64,000 bases of DNA from Gemmatimonadota bacterium (GTDB taxonomy: Bacteria > Gemmatimonadota > Gemmatimonadetes > Longimicrobiales > Gaopeijiaceae). The notes under the pieces were generated by a model. It was not told where the DNA came from. It did no database searches and saw only the letters and a program-made list of their open reading frames with translations. A program made the translations under genes and the position numbers. Location: NCBI GenBank assembly GCA_028874905.1, contig JAPPGZ010000087.1:41989-105988 (forward strand), read 5' to 3'. Below, piece after piece: positions 29,058 to 38,914 of the stretch; positions within the stretch are counted from its first letter, which is position 1, and each line of letters begins with the position of its first letter.

Positions 29058-31901
29058 ATGGCAGAGATTGGCGCGGCTCTCGATCGACGATCCGGCCCGC
29101 TTGGAGGGCGTCCGCGGCCCCGTGGCGGGTTGGCCCGCGTCCGGCTGCTCGCGATGGCCGCAATCGCGACTCTGCAATTCGCCTGCGCTCAGGAGCGCGG
29201 CGCCGTGGACCCCGTCCCCACCCTCGGGCTCGAACAGGGATTGCAGGACCTCAAGGCGGGCCCGCTGCGCCTTGCCCTCGTACGCGCCTCACAGACACTG
29301 GCCGCTCTACGGCCCGAAGGTCACGGCGGGTTCGATTTCACTCCGTCCGACTGGCTGGAGCGCCGCGCGGGTAACGAGTACTTCCACCTCGGCGACCTGA
29401 CGCTGCGTCTGCGCTGGGAAGCGTCGGACGGCTGGAGGCACTACTCGACCGCCGAGGCGCGTCGCCCCGTCGCGAAGCTTCCCGCCCGGGAACCGGTCCT
29501 CGCCGCCGCCGACCTGGCCCCCACCCTCCCCACCGACATCCCGCTGCGCGTCCGTCGCCACTGGGAGTCTCGAGACGGCGGTCTCGCACTCCGCTTCGAA
29601 CTGCACAACCCGGGCGCGGTTCCCGTGGAGATCGGGGCACTGGGCATCCCCATGGTCTTCAACAACATCCTGTCGGATCGGTCGCTCGACGAAGCGCACG
29701 CGGTGTCCTCGTTCTCCGACCCCTACATCGGACGGGACGCCGGGTACCTGCAGGTCACGCGTCTGAGCGGTCACGGGCCCGCCCTGCTCGTCGTGCCTCT
29801 AGGCGACACCCCGTTCGAAGCGTACAATCCGCTGCTGAGCGACCCGACCCCCCGCGGCGTCACCTTCGAGGGGTTCCACGAGTGGATGACACACAGCCTC
29901 GCCCACGCCGAGGACGAGTGGAGCGCTGCCGATCCGTGGAATCCGCCGACCTCGGCCACGCTGGCCCCGGGCGAAAGCCGTTCGTACGGCGTCGAGTTCC
30001 TCCTGGCCGAGGAGATCCGCGCAATCGAGTCCACCCTGCTTGCGAGCCACCGGCCTGTCGCCGTGGGCATCCCCGGCTACGTGGTGCCGATGGACATCGA
30101 GGCCCGGCTGTTCCTCAGGCACACCGCCGGCGTGCAGTCGCTCGAGGTGGAGCCGCCCGGAGCGCTCACGATCACGCCCGCCGCAGAGGCGGTGGGGACG
30201 CGCGCAACGATCACCGCGGACCCGGCCGCGTCCGGCTGGCTCGCCTACGACGTGCGCGGACGCTCGTGGGGACGATCACGCCTCACCGTGACCTGGGAGG
30301 ATGGTGTCACGCAGACCATCCACTACAAGGTCATCAAGCCGGCCGCCGAGGTAGTCGCCGACCTGGGTCGCTTTCTGACCACCGAGCAGTGGTTCGAGAC
30401 GCCCGACGATCCGTTCGGACGAAGCCCATCGGTCATCAGCTACGACTACGACGAGCGCCGCCACGTGACCGAGGACAACAGAGCCTGGATCGCCGGCCTC
30501 GGGGACGAGGGCGGATCGGGCTCCTGGCTGGCCGCGATCATGAAGCAGCTCGTCCGGCCCGACTCCGCCGAGCTTGCCAAGATGCAGCGCTTCGTGGACG
30601 AGGTGGTGTGGGGCGGGCTGCAGTACGACGAGGGGGAACTCGCCTACGGCGTTCGCAAGAGCATGTTCTACTATGAGCCGGACGACATGCCCGAGGGCAC
30701 CTACAGCGACGAGGTCCGCTACGGCGGCTGGTCGAGCTGGGACCGCGAGCACGCCATGACCGTCGTCCGCTCCTACAACTATCCCCACGTCGCCGCGCTG
30801 CACTGGGTCCTGTACCGGCTGGCCCGCAACCGGGAGGGTCTGGTCACCAGTCATCCCTGGGACTGGTACCTCGATCGCGCGTGGCGGACCGGTGTGGCGA
30901 TGGCCGAGCACGCCCCGCGCTACGCCCAGTTCGGCCAGATGGACGGCACGGTCTTCCTCCTCATCCTGCTCGATCTGCAACGTGAGGGCTGGGCGGAGCA
31001 GGCCGCGGCGCTCGAAGAGACGATGCGCGCGCGCGCCGAAGTGTGGCGCTCTCTGGGCTATCCCTTCGGCAGCGAGATGCCGTGGGACTCGACCGGGCAG
31101 GAAGAGGTCTACGCGTGGTGCAGGTACTTCGGCTTCGACGAGAAGGCGCTCGTGACGCTGAACGCGATCCTCGGCTACATGCCGACGGTGCCGCACTGGG
31201 GATACAACGGGAGCGCGCGCAGATACTGGGACTTCATGTACGCGGGGAAGCTGCGCGGGGTCGAACGGCAACTCCACCACTACGGCTCGGCATTGAACGC
31301 GATTCCGGTGCTGTCGGAGTACCGAAGCCACCCCGACGACCTCCACCTGCTGCGCGTCGGACACGCCGGCATGATGGGCGCCATCGCCAACGTCACGCAG
31401 GACGGGTTCGGCCCCAGCGCCTTTCACGCCCATCCTTCGGCGCTCCGGATCGACGGGTACTCGGGCGACTACGGGCCCGGGTTCTTCGGGCACGCGGTGG
31501 GCACGGGCACCTATGTCGTGAACGACCCGGAGTTCGGCTGGCTGGCGTTCGGGGGGAATCTGAGGATGGCAGCGGGTGGCGCGGGCGTGGCCGCGGGCTT
31601 GGTTCACGTAACTCCCCTCGACGCCGCTCGTTCGCGGGTGTACCTGGCGCCGCTGGGTCTTTGGCTCACCCTCGACGCGGGCACCTTCGAGGCCGTCGAG
31701 ATGTCTGGAGCGGTGATCCGGGTGACGCTCTCGCCAGCCACTGCCGCCGTTCGCAGCGCGCGCTTGCGCATTGAGCAGCCCGCCCCCGTCGAGGGGGTGG
31801 GCAGCATCGCGCCGATCGAGTCGTTTCAGATGGAGCGGGGCGCCTACGTGGTGCCGCTGGGCGAGGAGCCGGCCGTGGTCGTGCTGGGCACCCAACGATG
31901 A
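29058..31901 (+). CDS. Large secreted lipoprotein of unknown family, paralogue A (possible six-hairpin glycoside hydrolase)
   Basis: 947-residue lipoprotein (leader core LLAMAAIATLQFAC). Residues ~50-400 look like beta-sandwich domains. Residues ~480-800 are helical and Trp/Tyr-rich, as in (alpha/alpha)6 barrels. It shares ordered landmarks with the gene at 35924: VWGGLQ..GE...YG, YxYPHxxxxxxxxYRxARN, YPF...T/STG.EE.xA, and near the C-terminus a G(T/A)RTV-like...DDP/NDP.FG...FGG stretch. I recall such proteins as DUF5695, but could not check. Conserved acidic residues in those motifs would suit a glycosidase or lyase. ATG 29058 has GGAG upstream; an earlier GTG at 28995 is less likely. Its stop overlaps the next start by four bases. 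Confidence 0.75.
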   Translation: MAEIGAALDRRSGPLGGRPRPRGGLARVRLLAMAAIATLQFACAQERGAVDPVPTLGLEQGLQDLKAGPLRLALVRASQTLAALRPEGHGGFDFTPSDWLERRAGNEYFHLGDLTLRLRWEASDGWRHYSTAEARRPVAKLPAREPVLAAADLAPTLPTDIPLRVRRHWESRDGGLALRFELHNPGAVPVEIGALGIPMVFNNILSDRSLDEAHAVSSFSDPYIGRDAGYLQVTRLSGHGPALLVVPLGDTPFEAYNPLLSDPTPRGVTFEGFHEWMTHSLAHAEDEWSAADPWNPPTSATLAPGESRSYGVEFLLAEEIRAIESTLLASHRPVAVGIPGYVVPMDIEARLFLRHTAGVQSLEVEPPGALTITPAAEAVGTRATITADPAASGWLAYDVRGRSWGRSRLTVTWEDGVTQTIHYKVIKPAAEVVADLGRFLTTEQWFETPDDPFGRSPSVISYDYDERRHVTEDNRAWIAGLGDEGGSGSWLAAIMKQLVRPDSAELAKMQRFVDEVVWGGLQYDEGELAYGVRKSMFYYEPDDMPEGTYSDEVRYGGWSSWDREHAMTVVRSYNYPHVAALHWVLYRLARNREGLVTSHPWDWYLDRAWRTGVAMAEHAPRYAQFGQMDGTVFLLILLDLQREGWAEQAAALEETMRARAEVWRSLGYPFGSEMPWDSTGQEEVYAWCRYFGFDEKALVTLNAILGYMPTVPHWGYNGSARRYWDFMYAGKLRGVERQLHHYGSALNAIPVLSEYRSHPDDLHLLRVGHAGMMGAIANVTQDGFGPSAFHAHPSALRIDGYSGDYGPGFFGHAVGTGTYVVNDPEFGWLAFGGNLRMAAGGAGVAAGLVHVTPLDAARSRVYLAPLGLWLTLDAGTFEAVEMSGAVIRVTLSPATAAVRSARLRIEQPAPVEGVGSIAPIESFQMERGAYVVPLGEEPAVVVLGTQR

Positions 31902-34801
31902 ACGTCGTAGCGGCGCTCACGCTTTCGCTCGCGGTCCAGGACTCCGGGTGCGTCCAGCCGCTCAGGACCCGCGCGCAGCTTGATTCCGCGGCCGCCGAGA
32001 CCGAGCGCCTGGTCGAGGACCGGCCCGCGTCGCGGGAACTCCGTTGCCGAATGGCAGCGCTGCGAATGCAGGCGGGCCGCTACGAAGAGGCCGATTCGAT
32101 CCTTGGGCAGCTGCTCGCCGACGATCCGCACCAACTCGAACCCCTGCTCGCGCGGACGAGCCTCCGCCGCCGGCAGTACCGTTTCGGTGATGCGGCCCGG
32201 ACCCTGGCACAGGCTGCCACGCTGGCCCCCGGAAGTTCCCGGGTCGTCGTGCTCGAGGGGCGGCTGGCCCTCGACAGGATGGATCTCATCGCCGCGGACA
32301 CGATTTTCACGGGGCTGCTCGAGAGGGATCCGGATTCGCCCGGAGCGATTCTGGGTTTGGCCGAGATCGCATTCTGGACCGACCGGCACGCGGACGCGCG
32401 GGAACTCCTGCAGCGGACGCTGACCCTGGATCCATCCCTCGCCTCTGCCCACCTGCTGGCCGCGCGGATCCATCGCGAGGCCCAGGCCAACGCCGAGTGG
32501 AGAGCGTCGGTGCTTCAGGCAGTCGCCGTCGATTCGCTGTCCGCCAACGCACACGCCGCGCTGGCCTCCGTCCTCAGAAGCGACGGAGCACTCGAAAGCG
32601 CGTATCGGCACGCTCAACTGGCCATCGACCTCGATCCGTTCTCACAAGGCGCCCACTCCTACCTCGGCAACGGCGGATCGCTCCTCGGCTACGACTCGGT
32701 GCCGGCGGATCCCGGCGAGTTCGACGGCCGGGTCGGCGAGCTCCTGGCCCTCGGCGACGAACTCCTCCTGGCCCGGCGGTATCGGGAGGCGTTGGCACCC
32801 TTCCACGAGGTCCTGGCCACCGATCCCGGGAACACGGTCGCCCTCGTGGGCATCGGCACGACGCACTATCACCTGGGAGATTTCGAAACCGCGCTGGGCT
32901 GGTTCGAGAGAATTCTCGCCGATCATCCCGGATACGGGCTCGCCCACTACGGCATCAGCTATGCGCTTCGCCGGATGCGGGACCGCGTGATCGTGGGGCT
33001 GGACGAGATGCGCGCGGTCTTCGAGCAGCGCGATGCGCCGGAGCCGCCCGGTCTGCGGGAGGTCTTCCCGGACTACGAGCGTCTCGACGACGAACTCCGG
33101 AAGATCGTGCGCCTGTCCGTGGAGCCTTTCAGCAACTACCTGCCGGCGCTGGCGGTCGGCGGCGCCACCTTCCATCTGCTCCCGTTTCACAAGCTGCTCT
33201 GGCAGTCGCCCCACAAGGAGCGCACCAGGGGGACGCGGACCTTCGATCTGCGGCTGTGGGACGACGTCAAGGGGCAGGGCGGCTTTCACGCCGTCGGCGG
33301 GGAGGAATGGGTGCGTGACGTGCGCTACCAGCGCTGGAACGTCGTCACGCACGAGTTCACGCACCAGGTGCACGGCATGTTTCCCGACAGTCTCCGGGCC
33401 GAGGTCGCGCGGCTCTTCCAGACCGCGAAGGCGGAGCGGCGCACGCTCGACTACTACGCGGACTTCAACGAGATGGAGTACTTCGCGCAGGCGGCCGAGG
33501 CCGTGATCTCGGAGGTCAAGTTCAAGGATCAGAGGGGGACGTCGAAACACACGCGGGATCACCTGCGCGTAAGGGATCCCGCGCTCTTCGAATTCCTCGG
33601 CCGCATCAACCGACGCGACAGCTACCGGGATGTCGAGGTGCGCGCGGCCCGGCAGAAGGGAAACACACTGATCCGGGCCGGCGACCTGACCGGGACAGCC
33701 AGGGCGGCCAGGGAGGCGCTGAGCCGCTACGGCGACCACCCCGGTCTCCTGGACCTGCTCGCACGCGCGCACCGGCTCCGGGGCAACTACGCCGAGGCGC
33801 GAAGTCTGCACCAGATGTCCGTCGAAGCCTTCCCGCAGGCCATTGCCGGCTACGCGGGACTGGCGGAGGACGTGGTTCTGGAGACGCGCGACCACCAGCG
33901 GGCCATCGGACTTCTCCGCGCCGTCGCCGAGCTTCATCCGGGCTCCGCCGAGCCGCTGCTGAGGCTCGCCGATGTCTACCATTTCGCCGGCAGGCTCGAC
34001 AGCCTGGACCTGGCCCTCGACTCGGCGCTGGACATCGAGGAGTCGCCCAACCCGTACGGCGGCATCGCGAACCCCTGGATTCTGAGAGCAGGCGGCAGAA
34101 TGCTGAGGGAAGACTACGAGGGAGCCGAGCAGGCGCTCCGGCACACTCTGGAGAACATCAATCGCCGGGACCCATCGGCCTGGGCGGAGCTGGCGGTGGC
34201 GCAACTGCGAACGGGAAGGCCCGGCCCCGGACGCGAAGACCTCGCTACCGCGCAGCTAGTGGACGCGGACGACCCTCGCGTTTTGGAAGTACAATCGGAG
34301 TTCGCGGCGCACGATGGGGCCGCGGCGGACGCGCGGCGCCTGCTCGAACGGGTGCTCGACCTCGACGGTTCCCGGCTGAGCGCCATCGTGATGCTCAGCG
34401 AGTTGCTCGACGGCGTGGACGAAGACGCATCGCGCGCGCTCCTCGAGCGGGGGCTGAGAATGGTCCGGGAGCCGGCTCCGGTCGAGTTCGTCTTCCGAGG
34501 CGGCGAATTCGCGCCGATCGGCGCCTTCGGCGAGCCCACGGCGTCCCGGGTGCACACCCGTGCTGCCGTGCTTGCCGAACACGACGGCGACCTTGCCGGC
34601 GCGGTCGAGCATCACGAACTGGCGGTGGCGCGTTTCCGGTTCAACTTCCCGTCGCTTCTGGCCCTGGTCCGGCTTCACGCACGGGAGGGGCGTGTCGCGG
34701 ACGCCCGCCGCCACTTCCGCGGACTGGAGACGGCCGGAGCCCCGGACCGCTACCTGTCGGAAGCGCGCGGCTTCCTGGACCTCGACAGATCACCGCGATG
34801 A
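31898..34801 (+). CDS. TPR-flanked zinc metallopeptidase (gluzincin, HEFTH)
   Basis: 967 residues. An N-terminal leader (MNVVAALTLSLAVQDSGC) is short and may be a lipoprotein signal. Residues ~35-370 are TPR units; a peptidase domain follows at ~410-560 and further TPRs at ~570-960. The zinc motif is H485-E-F-T-H489, with a downstream Glu in NEMEYFAQAAEA (E525 or E527) as likely third ligand. The EYFAQ arrangement recalls lethal-factor-like gluzincins. It probably cleaves peptides or glycopeptides in the periplasm; the substrate is not deducible. The start overlaps the previous stop (ATGA), so it is translationally coupled to paralogue A. The proline-racemase-like gene begins 52 bases after its stop. 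Confidence 0.82.
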   Translation: MNVVAALTLSLAVQDSGCVQPLRTRAQLDSAAAETERLVEDRPASRELRCRMAALRMQAGRYEEADSILGQLLADDPHQLEPLLARTSLRRRQYRFGDAARTLAQAATLAPGSSRVVVLEGRLALDRMDLIAADTIFTGLLERDPDSPGAILGLAEIAFWTDRHADARELLQRTLTLDPSLASAHLLAARIHREAQANAEWRASVLQAVAVDSLSANAHAALASVLRSDGALESAYRHAQLAIDLDPFSQGAHSYLGNGGSLLGYDSVPADPGEFDGRVGELLALGDELLLARRYREALAPFHEVLATDPGNTVALVGIGTTHYHLGDFETALGWFERILADHPGYGLAHYGISYALRRMRDRVIVGLDEMRAVFEQRDAPEPPGLREVFPDYERLDDELRKIVRLSVEPFSNYLPALAVGGATFHLLPFHKLLWQSPHKERTRGTRTFDLRLWDDVKGQGGFHAVGGEEWVRDVRYQRWNVVTHEFTHQVHGMFPDSLRAEVARLFQTAKAERRTLDYYADFNEMEYFAQAAEAVISEVKFKDQRGTSKHTRDHLRVRDPALFEFLGRINRRDSYRDVEVRAARQKGNTLIRAGDLTGTARAAREALSRYGDHPGLLDLLARAHRLRGNYAEARSLHQMSVEAFPQAIAGYAGLAEDVVLETRDHQRAIGLLRAVAELHPGSAEPLLRLADVYHFAGRLDSLDLALDSALDIEESPNPYGGIANPWILRAGGRMLREDYEGAEQALRHTLENINRRDPSAWAELAVAQLRTGRPGPGREDLATAQLVDADDPRVLEVQSEFAAHDGAAADARRLLERVLDLDGSRLSAIVMLSELLDGVDEDASRALLERGLRMVREPAPVEFVFRGGEFAPIGAFGEPTASRVHTRAAVLAEHDGDLAGAVEHHELAVARFRFNFPSLLALVRLHAREGRVADARRHFRGLETAGAPDRYLSEARGFLDLDRSPR

Positions 34802-34853
34802 GCCGGAGAGCCGGGGCAGCGGGGCCGGCCGAAGCCGGAGTCGGGTGGCACCC

Positions 34854-35927
34854 ATGCGCGTGACCGAAGTCATCCAGGCGGTGGACCTGCACGCGGACGG
34901 GGAGCCAGGACGGGTCATCGTCGGCGGCGTGCTCGACGTGCCCGGCGCTACCATGTTCGAGAAGATGCAGTACCTGCAGGCCCACATGGACCATTTGCGC
35001 AAGCGCATGCTTCGCGAGCCGCGGGGATACCCGGCGGCCAACTGCAACCTGATCCTGCCGCCGACGCGCCCCGAAGCGGATGCCGGTTTCGTCATCATGG
35101 AGCAGACCGAGTATCCCCCGATGTCGGGCACGAACACGATCTGCGTGGCGACCGCACTCATCGAGACGGGCATGGTGAGGGTGGAGGAACCGCAGACCTC
35201 GCTCGTCCTGGAGGCGCCCGCCGGGCTGATCCGGGTGGAGGCCGATGTCGCGGCGGGCAAGGTCAGGCGCGTCACCTTCGAGAACGTGCCTGCCTTCGCT
35301 GTCCACACCGACGCGACCATCGAGGTGCCGAACCTCGGTCCGGTGACCGTCGATGTCGCATGGGGCGGCATGTTCTACGTGATCGCGGACGCGGAGCCGC
35401 TGGGTCTGGAGCTCGTGCCGGAGCGCGCCGGAGAGATTACTCGCGTCGGCGAGATGATCAAGGCGGCGGCGCGCGAGCAGCTGCCCGCCGTGCACCCGGA
35501 GAATCCGGAGGTCGCCGGGGTCACCATCGGGGTCATCTCGGGGCCACCCACTCGCGCGGACGCCACGCTGAAGAACGCCGCGGTCGTGTCGACGGGGACA
35601 TTGGACTGGGATCGGCCCGAATCCTGGACAGGTGCTCTGGATCGCTCGCCATGCGGAACCGGGACGTGCGCCAAGATGGCCGCGCTGCACGCGAAGGGCC
35701 GACTCGCACTGGGCGAGGACTTCCATCACGAAGGCATCCTCGGAACCGTGTTTACCGGGCGCCTGGTGCGCGAGACACGGGTGGGTCCCTACCCCGCCGT
35801 CGTCCCGACCTTGAGCGGCCACGCCTGGATCACGGGACTGGCGCAGTACGTGGTCGATCCGGAGGACCCCTTTCCGGAAGGCTTCACCGTCGGCGACATC
35901 TGGGGCGCCGGGGAGCCGACCTCATGA
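34854..35927 (+). CDS. Proline racemase superfamily enzyme (Ser/Cys type; candidate hydroxyproline epimerase/dehydratase)
   Basis: 357-residue cytoplasmic enzyme of the proline racemase superfamily. The two catalytic positions are S91 (PPMSGTNTICVATAL, where racemases have MCGH) and C267 (DRSPCGTGTCA). In this superfamily Cys/Cys enzymes are proline racemases or 4-hydroxyproline 2-epimerases. Thr- or Ser-substituted forms include trans-3-hydroxyproline dehydratases, and as I recall some Ser/Cys enzymes perform both reactions. Plain proline racemase is therefore less likely. Located among arabinose genes and a peptidase, it would fit hydroxyproline from arabinosylated glycoproteins. No later Hyp-pathway enzyme (D-Hyp oxidase, Pyr4H2C deaminase, KGSA dehydrogenase) is in the window. 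The stop overlaps the next start by four bases. Confidence 0.9.
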   Translation: MRVTEVIQAVDLHADGEPGRVIVGGVLDVPGATMFEKMQYLQAHMDHLRKRMLREPRGYPAANCNLILPPTRPEADAGFVIMEQTEYPPMSGTNTICVATALIETGMVRVEEPQTSLVLEAPAGLIRVEADVAAGKVRRVTFENVPAFAVHTDATIEVPNLGPVTVDVAWGGMFYVIADAEPLGLELVPERAGEITRVGEMIKAAAREQLPAVHPENPEVAGVTIGVISGPPTRADATLKNAAVVSTGTLDWDRPESWTGALDRSPCGTGTCAKMAALHAKGRLALGEDFHHEGILGTVFTGRLVRETRVGPYPAVVPTLSGHAWITGLAQYVVDPEDPFPEGFTVGDIWGAGEPTS

Positions 35928-38914
35928 GTCGCGCAGACGCCACCGGCCCGGGCCGCCGCGAGCCCGCGGGCCAACACGGCACTCGCTCGAGCCGCCGCGA
36001 ATCCTCCGGCCGAGTCACGACCGGCCCGACGCGCCGCCAGTTCCTGCAGGCAGCCGGCCTCGCAACCCTGGGCGCGGCCACGGACGCCCCGGCGATCGCA
36101 CGCACCCGCTCACGACGCGCCGACACACCCCGACCCGCTCAGGCTTCCCGGTTCGCGGTGACCTTCGAGGACGGGGCGATTGCCGGCCTGCGCTGCGTCG
36201 ACGACACGGTCACCACCGAGTACGTGGCGCCCGGTTCGCGTCTCGGGGACGCCATCCTCCGCTATCGTCAGCGGGGGAACGGGGGCTGGGAGGAGCTCGA
36301 CACCAGCGGCGAAGAGGCGCGCCGAACCGTGAGCACGGGAGCGGGCGGTACGGAACGGCGGACCCGGGTGGCTGCGGCCTCCGGATCGGCGGCACCGCAA
36401 GTCGACATCCGTTTCACCGTGGCCGAGGGCTCGATCCTCTGGACGATCGGCGTCCACAATCCAACCGGGCAGCCGCTGGAAATCGGGGACCTGGCGATTC
36501 CCCTTCCCATCAACCGCAACCGCCCGACGCGAGGGGAGCAGAATCCGTCCCCGCCAGTGCTGAAGCACGGCCTTGTCGCGGGACACGGTTCGTATCTCGT
36601 GTGGAACCGCGGCAACAGCGTGGGACCCTACCTCATGCTCACGCCCGACGCGCATACCGGGCTCGAATACTGGGAGGCGCAGCACGGCTACCGCGTCTTC
36701 ATCCACTCCGCGGCGGCAGGAGCGGTCGCGGCCGAACGCGGCTGCAAGTGGCGGCAACCAAACACGGCGCTGACGCTCGAACCGGGCGCGGAGCGGTCCT
36801 ACTCCTTCACCATGCGCTGGGCGGAAGACTACGACCACGCGCGCGACATCCTCGTCGAACAGGGTCTCGTGGACGTGCAGGTGGTGCCCGGCATGACCGT
36901 GCCGGCGGACCTTCATGCCCGCATCGCGCTGCGGACGCGGGAGGAGATTCACGGAGTGGACACCGAGCACCCCGCGGCAACCGATCTGCGCCGCGTGGGC
37001 CGGACCGGCGATTCCGTCATCTACGAAGTCGCCTTCTCACGGCTCGGCGAGAACCGTCTCACCATCCGGTTCGGCAACGACCGCCACATGCACCTCGAGT
37101 TCTTCGCCACCGAGCCGCTCGAGACGCTCATCGCCAAGCGCGCCGCCTTTGTCGCCGCTCATCAGCACCGCGACCCGTCACTCTGGTACGATGGGCTCCT
37201 GGCCGAATGGGCCATGGACACGCACGTGATGCTCGGTCCCGACAACTACGACCGGATCGTCGGGTGGCGGATCTACGAGGTGACCTGCGACGACCCAGGG
37301 CTGAGCAAGCCGGCATTCCTCGCCTCCAAGAACGCCGAATATCCGGTGCAGCAGCAGGTCGAGGCCCTCGACTACTACATCGAGAACTTCGTATGGGGCG
37401 GGCTGCAGCGGACCACGGGGGAGACTTTCTCCTACGGCATCTACGGCATACCCGACTGGAAGACCAACCGCGAGAGCGATGATCCGGGCCGCGCGGGCAG
37501 ACAGCATCTGTGGCGGATCTACGATTATCCGCACATCACGCTCATGTACCTGAGCATGTACCGCGTCGCAAGAAATCACCCCCATATCCGCACGGCGATG
37601 ACCGCGCATCAGTATTTGATGCGCGCGTACGGCACCGCCCTCGCCCTGTTCACCATCCCGTGGGAGATCGAACGCTGGTCGGCGTACGAGACCGGACTGA
37701 TGAACGGGCTGGTCGTCCAGGACGTCGTCGGTGCGCTATTCGCGGAGGGGATGCGCGACGAGGCCGAGCGCCTGCTCCCGCACTGGGAACGCAAGGTGCG
37801 AACCTTCGTGACCGACCGGCCCGACCTCTTCCGCTCGGAGTACCCGTTCGACACCACAGGCTTCGAGGAGACGCACGCGCTGGCGAAGTACGCCCTGGCG
37901 GTGGCCGACGCCGGCGGCCCGGAGGAGCCCCGCGAAGTCCGCGTGGGGTGGGTCGACTACCCGCCGTCGACGCGTATTCCGCTGGAGGCCGCACAGGAGT
38001 TCATGGAGGCGCAGATGGCGGCGAACGTATTCTGCCGCGGCTGGCTGGAGAACGCATACTACCTTCTCGGCTCCGACATACGGGGCTCCGGCGGGAACTC
38101 GTACACGCTCAGCTACATGTCGCAGATGGGGGGCTGGAGCGTGCTCGACTACGGGCTTCACCACGCGGAGGACCCGTGGCCGTACCTTCGCCTCGGCTAC
38201 GCGTCCTTTCTGAGCGCCTGGGCGCTGATGAACACCGGCACCCCGGAGTCCGACTACGGCTACTGGTATCCGGGCGCGGAGAACGACGGCGGCGCGGGCG
38301 GCGGGTTCGAACCCGCGCCGTACGGGGAGACCTGGCTCGACCAGCCGCACTCGCGCGGTTCGTGGTACTACTCGTGCGAAATCGACCTGGGCTTTTGCGG
38401 CGGCCTCCGTGGCGCGCGCACTGTCCTGGCCGACGACCCGGTCTTCGGACGGTTCTGCTTCGGGGGCACCTGGCAGGAAGCCGCAGGCCGGGCCGGCCGA
38501 ATCGAAGTCGTGCCGCGGGACGGCGTGCGGCGGCGCTTCCACGCGATCCTGGCGGAGCGGCGCCTCCATGTCGAAACCGAGGTCGACCGCTTCGCGGCGG
38601 GCAGGCCCATAGCGTTCACGGAGGACCTCGGCGAACTCCGCTTCGAACTCGAAAGCGGCAACCCGGCGGCGCACCTCAACGCGGTGCGCGTGGCCGGCCT
38701 GCCCGCGGGAACCTACAGGGTGAGGCGCAGGGAAGTGGCGCGTGAGGACGTGCCGGGCGTGCCGCGCGACGACCTGCCACGTGACGACCAGACCATCGCG
38801 TCCTTCGAAATGGACGAGGGAGCCACCGTCAGCTTCGACGTTCCCGTGGACGGGACCGCGGGCTCGGGCGTGGTCACTGTCCAGACGGCCGGTGAGGCTC
38901 CGGGCGGGCCATGA
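35924..38914 (+). CDS. Large Tat-exported protein of unknown family, paralogue B (possible six-hairpin glycoside hydrolase)
   Basis: 996 residues with a long n-region and Tat leader (TRRQFLQAAGLATLGAA). It has beta-rich N-terminal domains (to ~residue 430), then a helical Trp/Tyr-rich module with ENFVWGGLQ, YDYPHITLMYLSMYRVARN, IPWEIERWSAYETGLMNG, YPFDTTGFEETHALAKYAL and GSDIRGSGGNSYTLSYM. A beta C-terminal part contains TVLADDPVFGRFCFGG. It aligns in landmark order with the gene at 29058 but is clearly diverged. Glu/Asp residues in WEIERW and FEETHA are candidate catalytic acids; this is inference. ATG 35924 overlaps the proline-racemase stop, and its own stop overlaps the cyclophilin start (both ATGA), so all three are translationally coupled. 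Confidence 0.75.
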   Translation: MSRADATGPGRREPAGQHGTRSSRRESSGRVTTGPTRRQFLQAAGLATLGAATDAPAIARTRSRRADTPRPAQASRFAVTFEDGAIAGLRCVDDTVTTEYVAPGSRLGDAILRYRQRGNGGWEELDTSGEEARRTVSTGAGGTERRTRVAAASGSAAPQVDIRFTVAEGSILWTIGVHNPTGQPLEIGDLAIPLPINRNRPTRGEQNPSPPVLKHGLVAGHGSYLVWNRGNSVGPYLMLTPDAHTGLEYWEAQHGYRVFIHSAAAGAVAAERGCKWRQPNTALTLEPGAERSYSFTMRWAEDYDHARDILVEQGLVDVQVVPGMTVPADLHARIALRTREEIHGVDTEHPAATDLRRVGRTGDSVIYEVAFSRLGENRLTIRFGNDRHMHLEFFATEPLETLIAKRAAFVAAHQHRDPSLWYDGLLAEWAMDTHVMLGPDNYDRIVGWRIYEVTCDDPGLSKPAFLASKNAEYPVQQQVEALDYYIENFVWGGLQRTTGETFSYGIYGIPDWKTNRESDDPGRAGRQHLWRIYDYPHITLMYLSMYRVARNHPHIRTAMTAHQYLMRAYGTALALFTIPWEIERWSAYETGLMNGLVVQDVVGALFAEGMRDEAERLLPHWERKVRTFVTDRPDLFRSEYPFDTTGFEETHALAKYALAVADAGGPEEPREVRVGWVDYPPSTRIPLEAAQEFMEAQMAANVFCRGWLENAYYLLGSDIRGSGGNSYTLSYMSQMGGWSVLDYGLHHAEDPWPYLRLGYASFLSAWALMNTGTPESDYGYWYPGAENDGGAGGGFEPAPYGETWLDQPHSRGSWYYSCEIDLGFCGGLRGARTVLADDPVFGRFCFGGTWQEAAGRAGRIEVVPRDGVRRRFHAILAERRLHVETEVDRFAAGRPIAFTEDLGELRFELESGNPAAHLNAVRVAGLPAGTYRVRRREVAREDVPGVPRDDLPRDDQTIASFEMDEGATVSFDVPVDGTAGSGVVTVQTAGEAPGGP

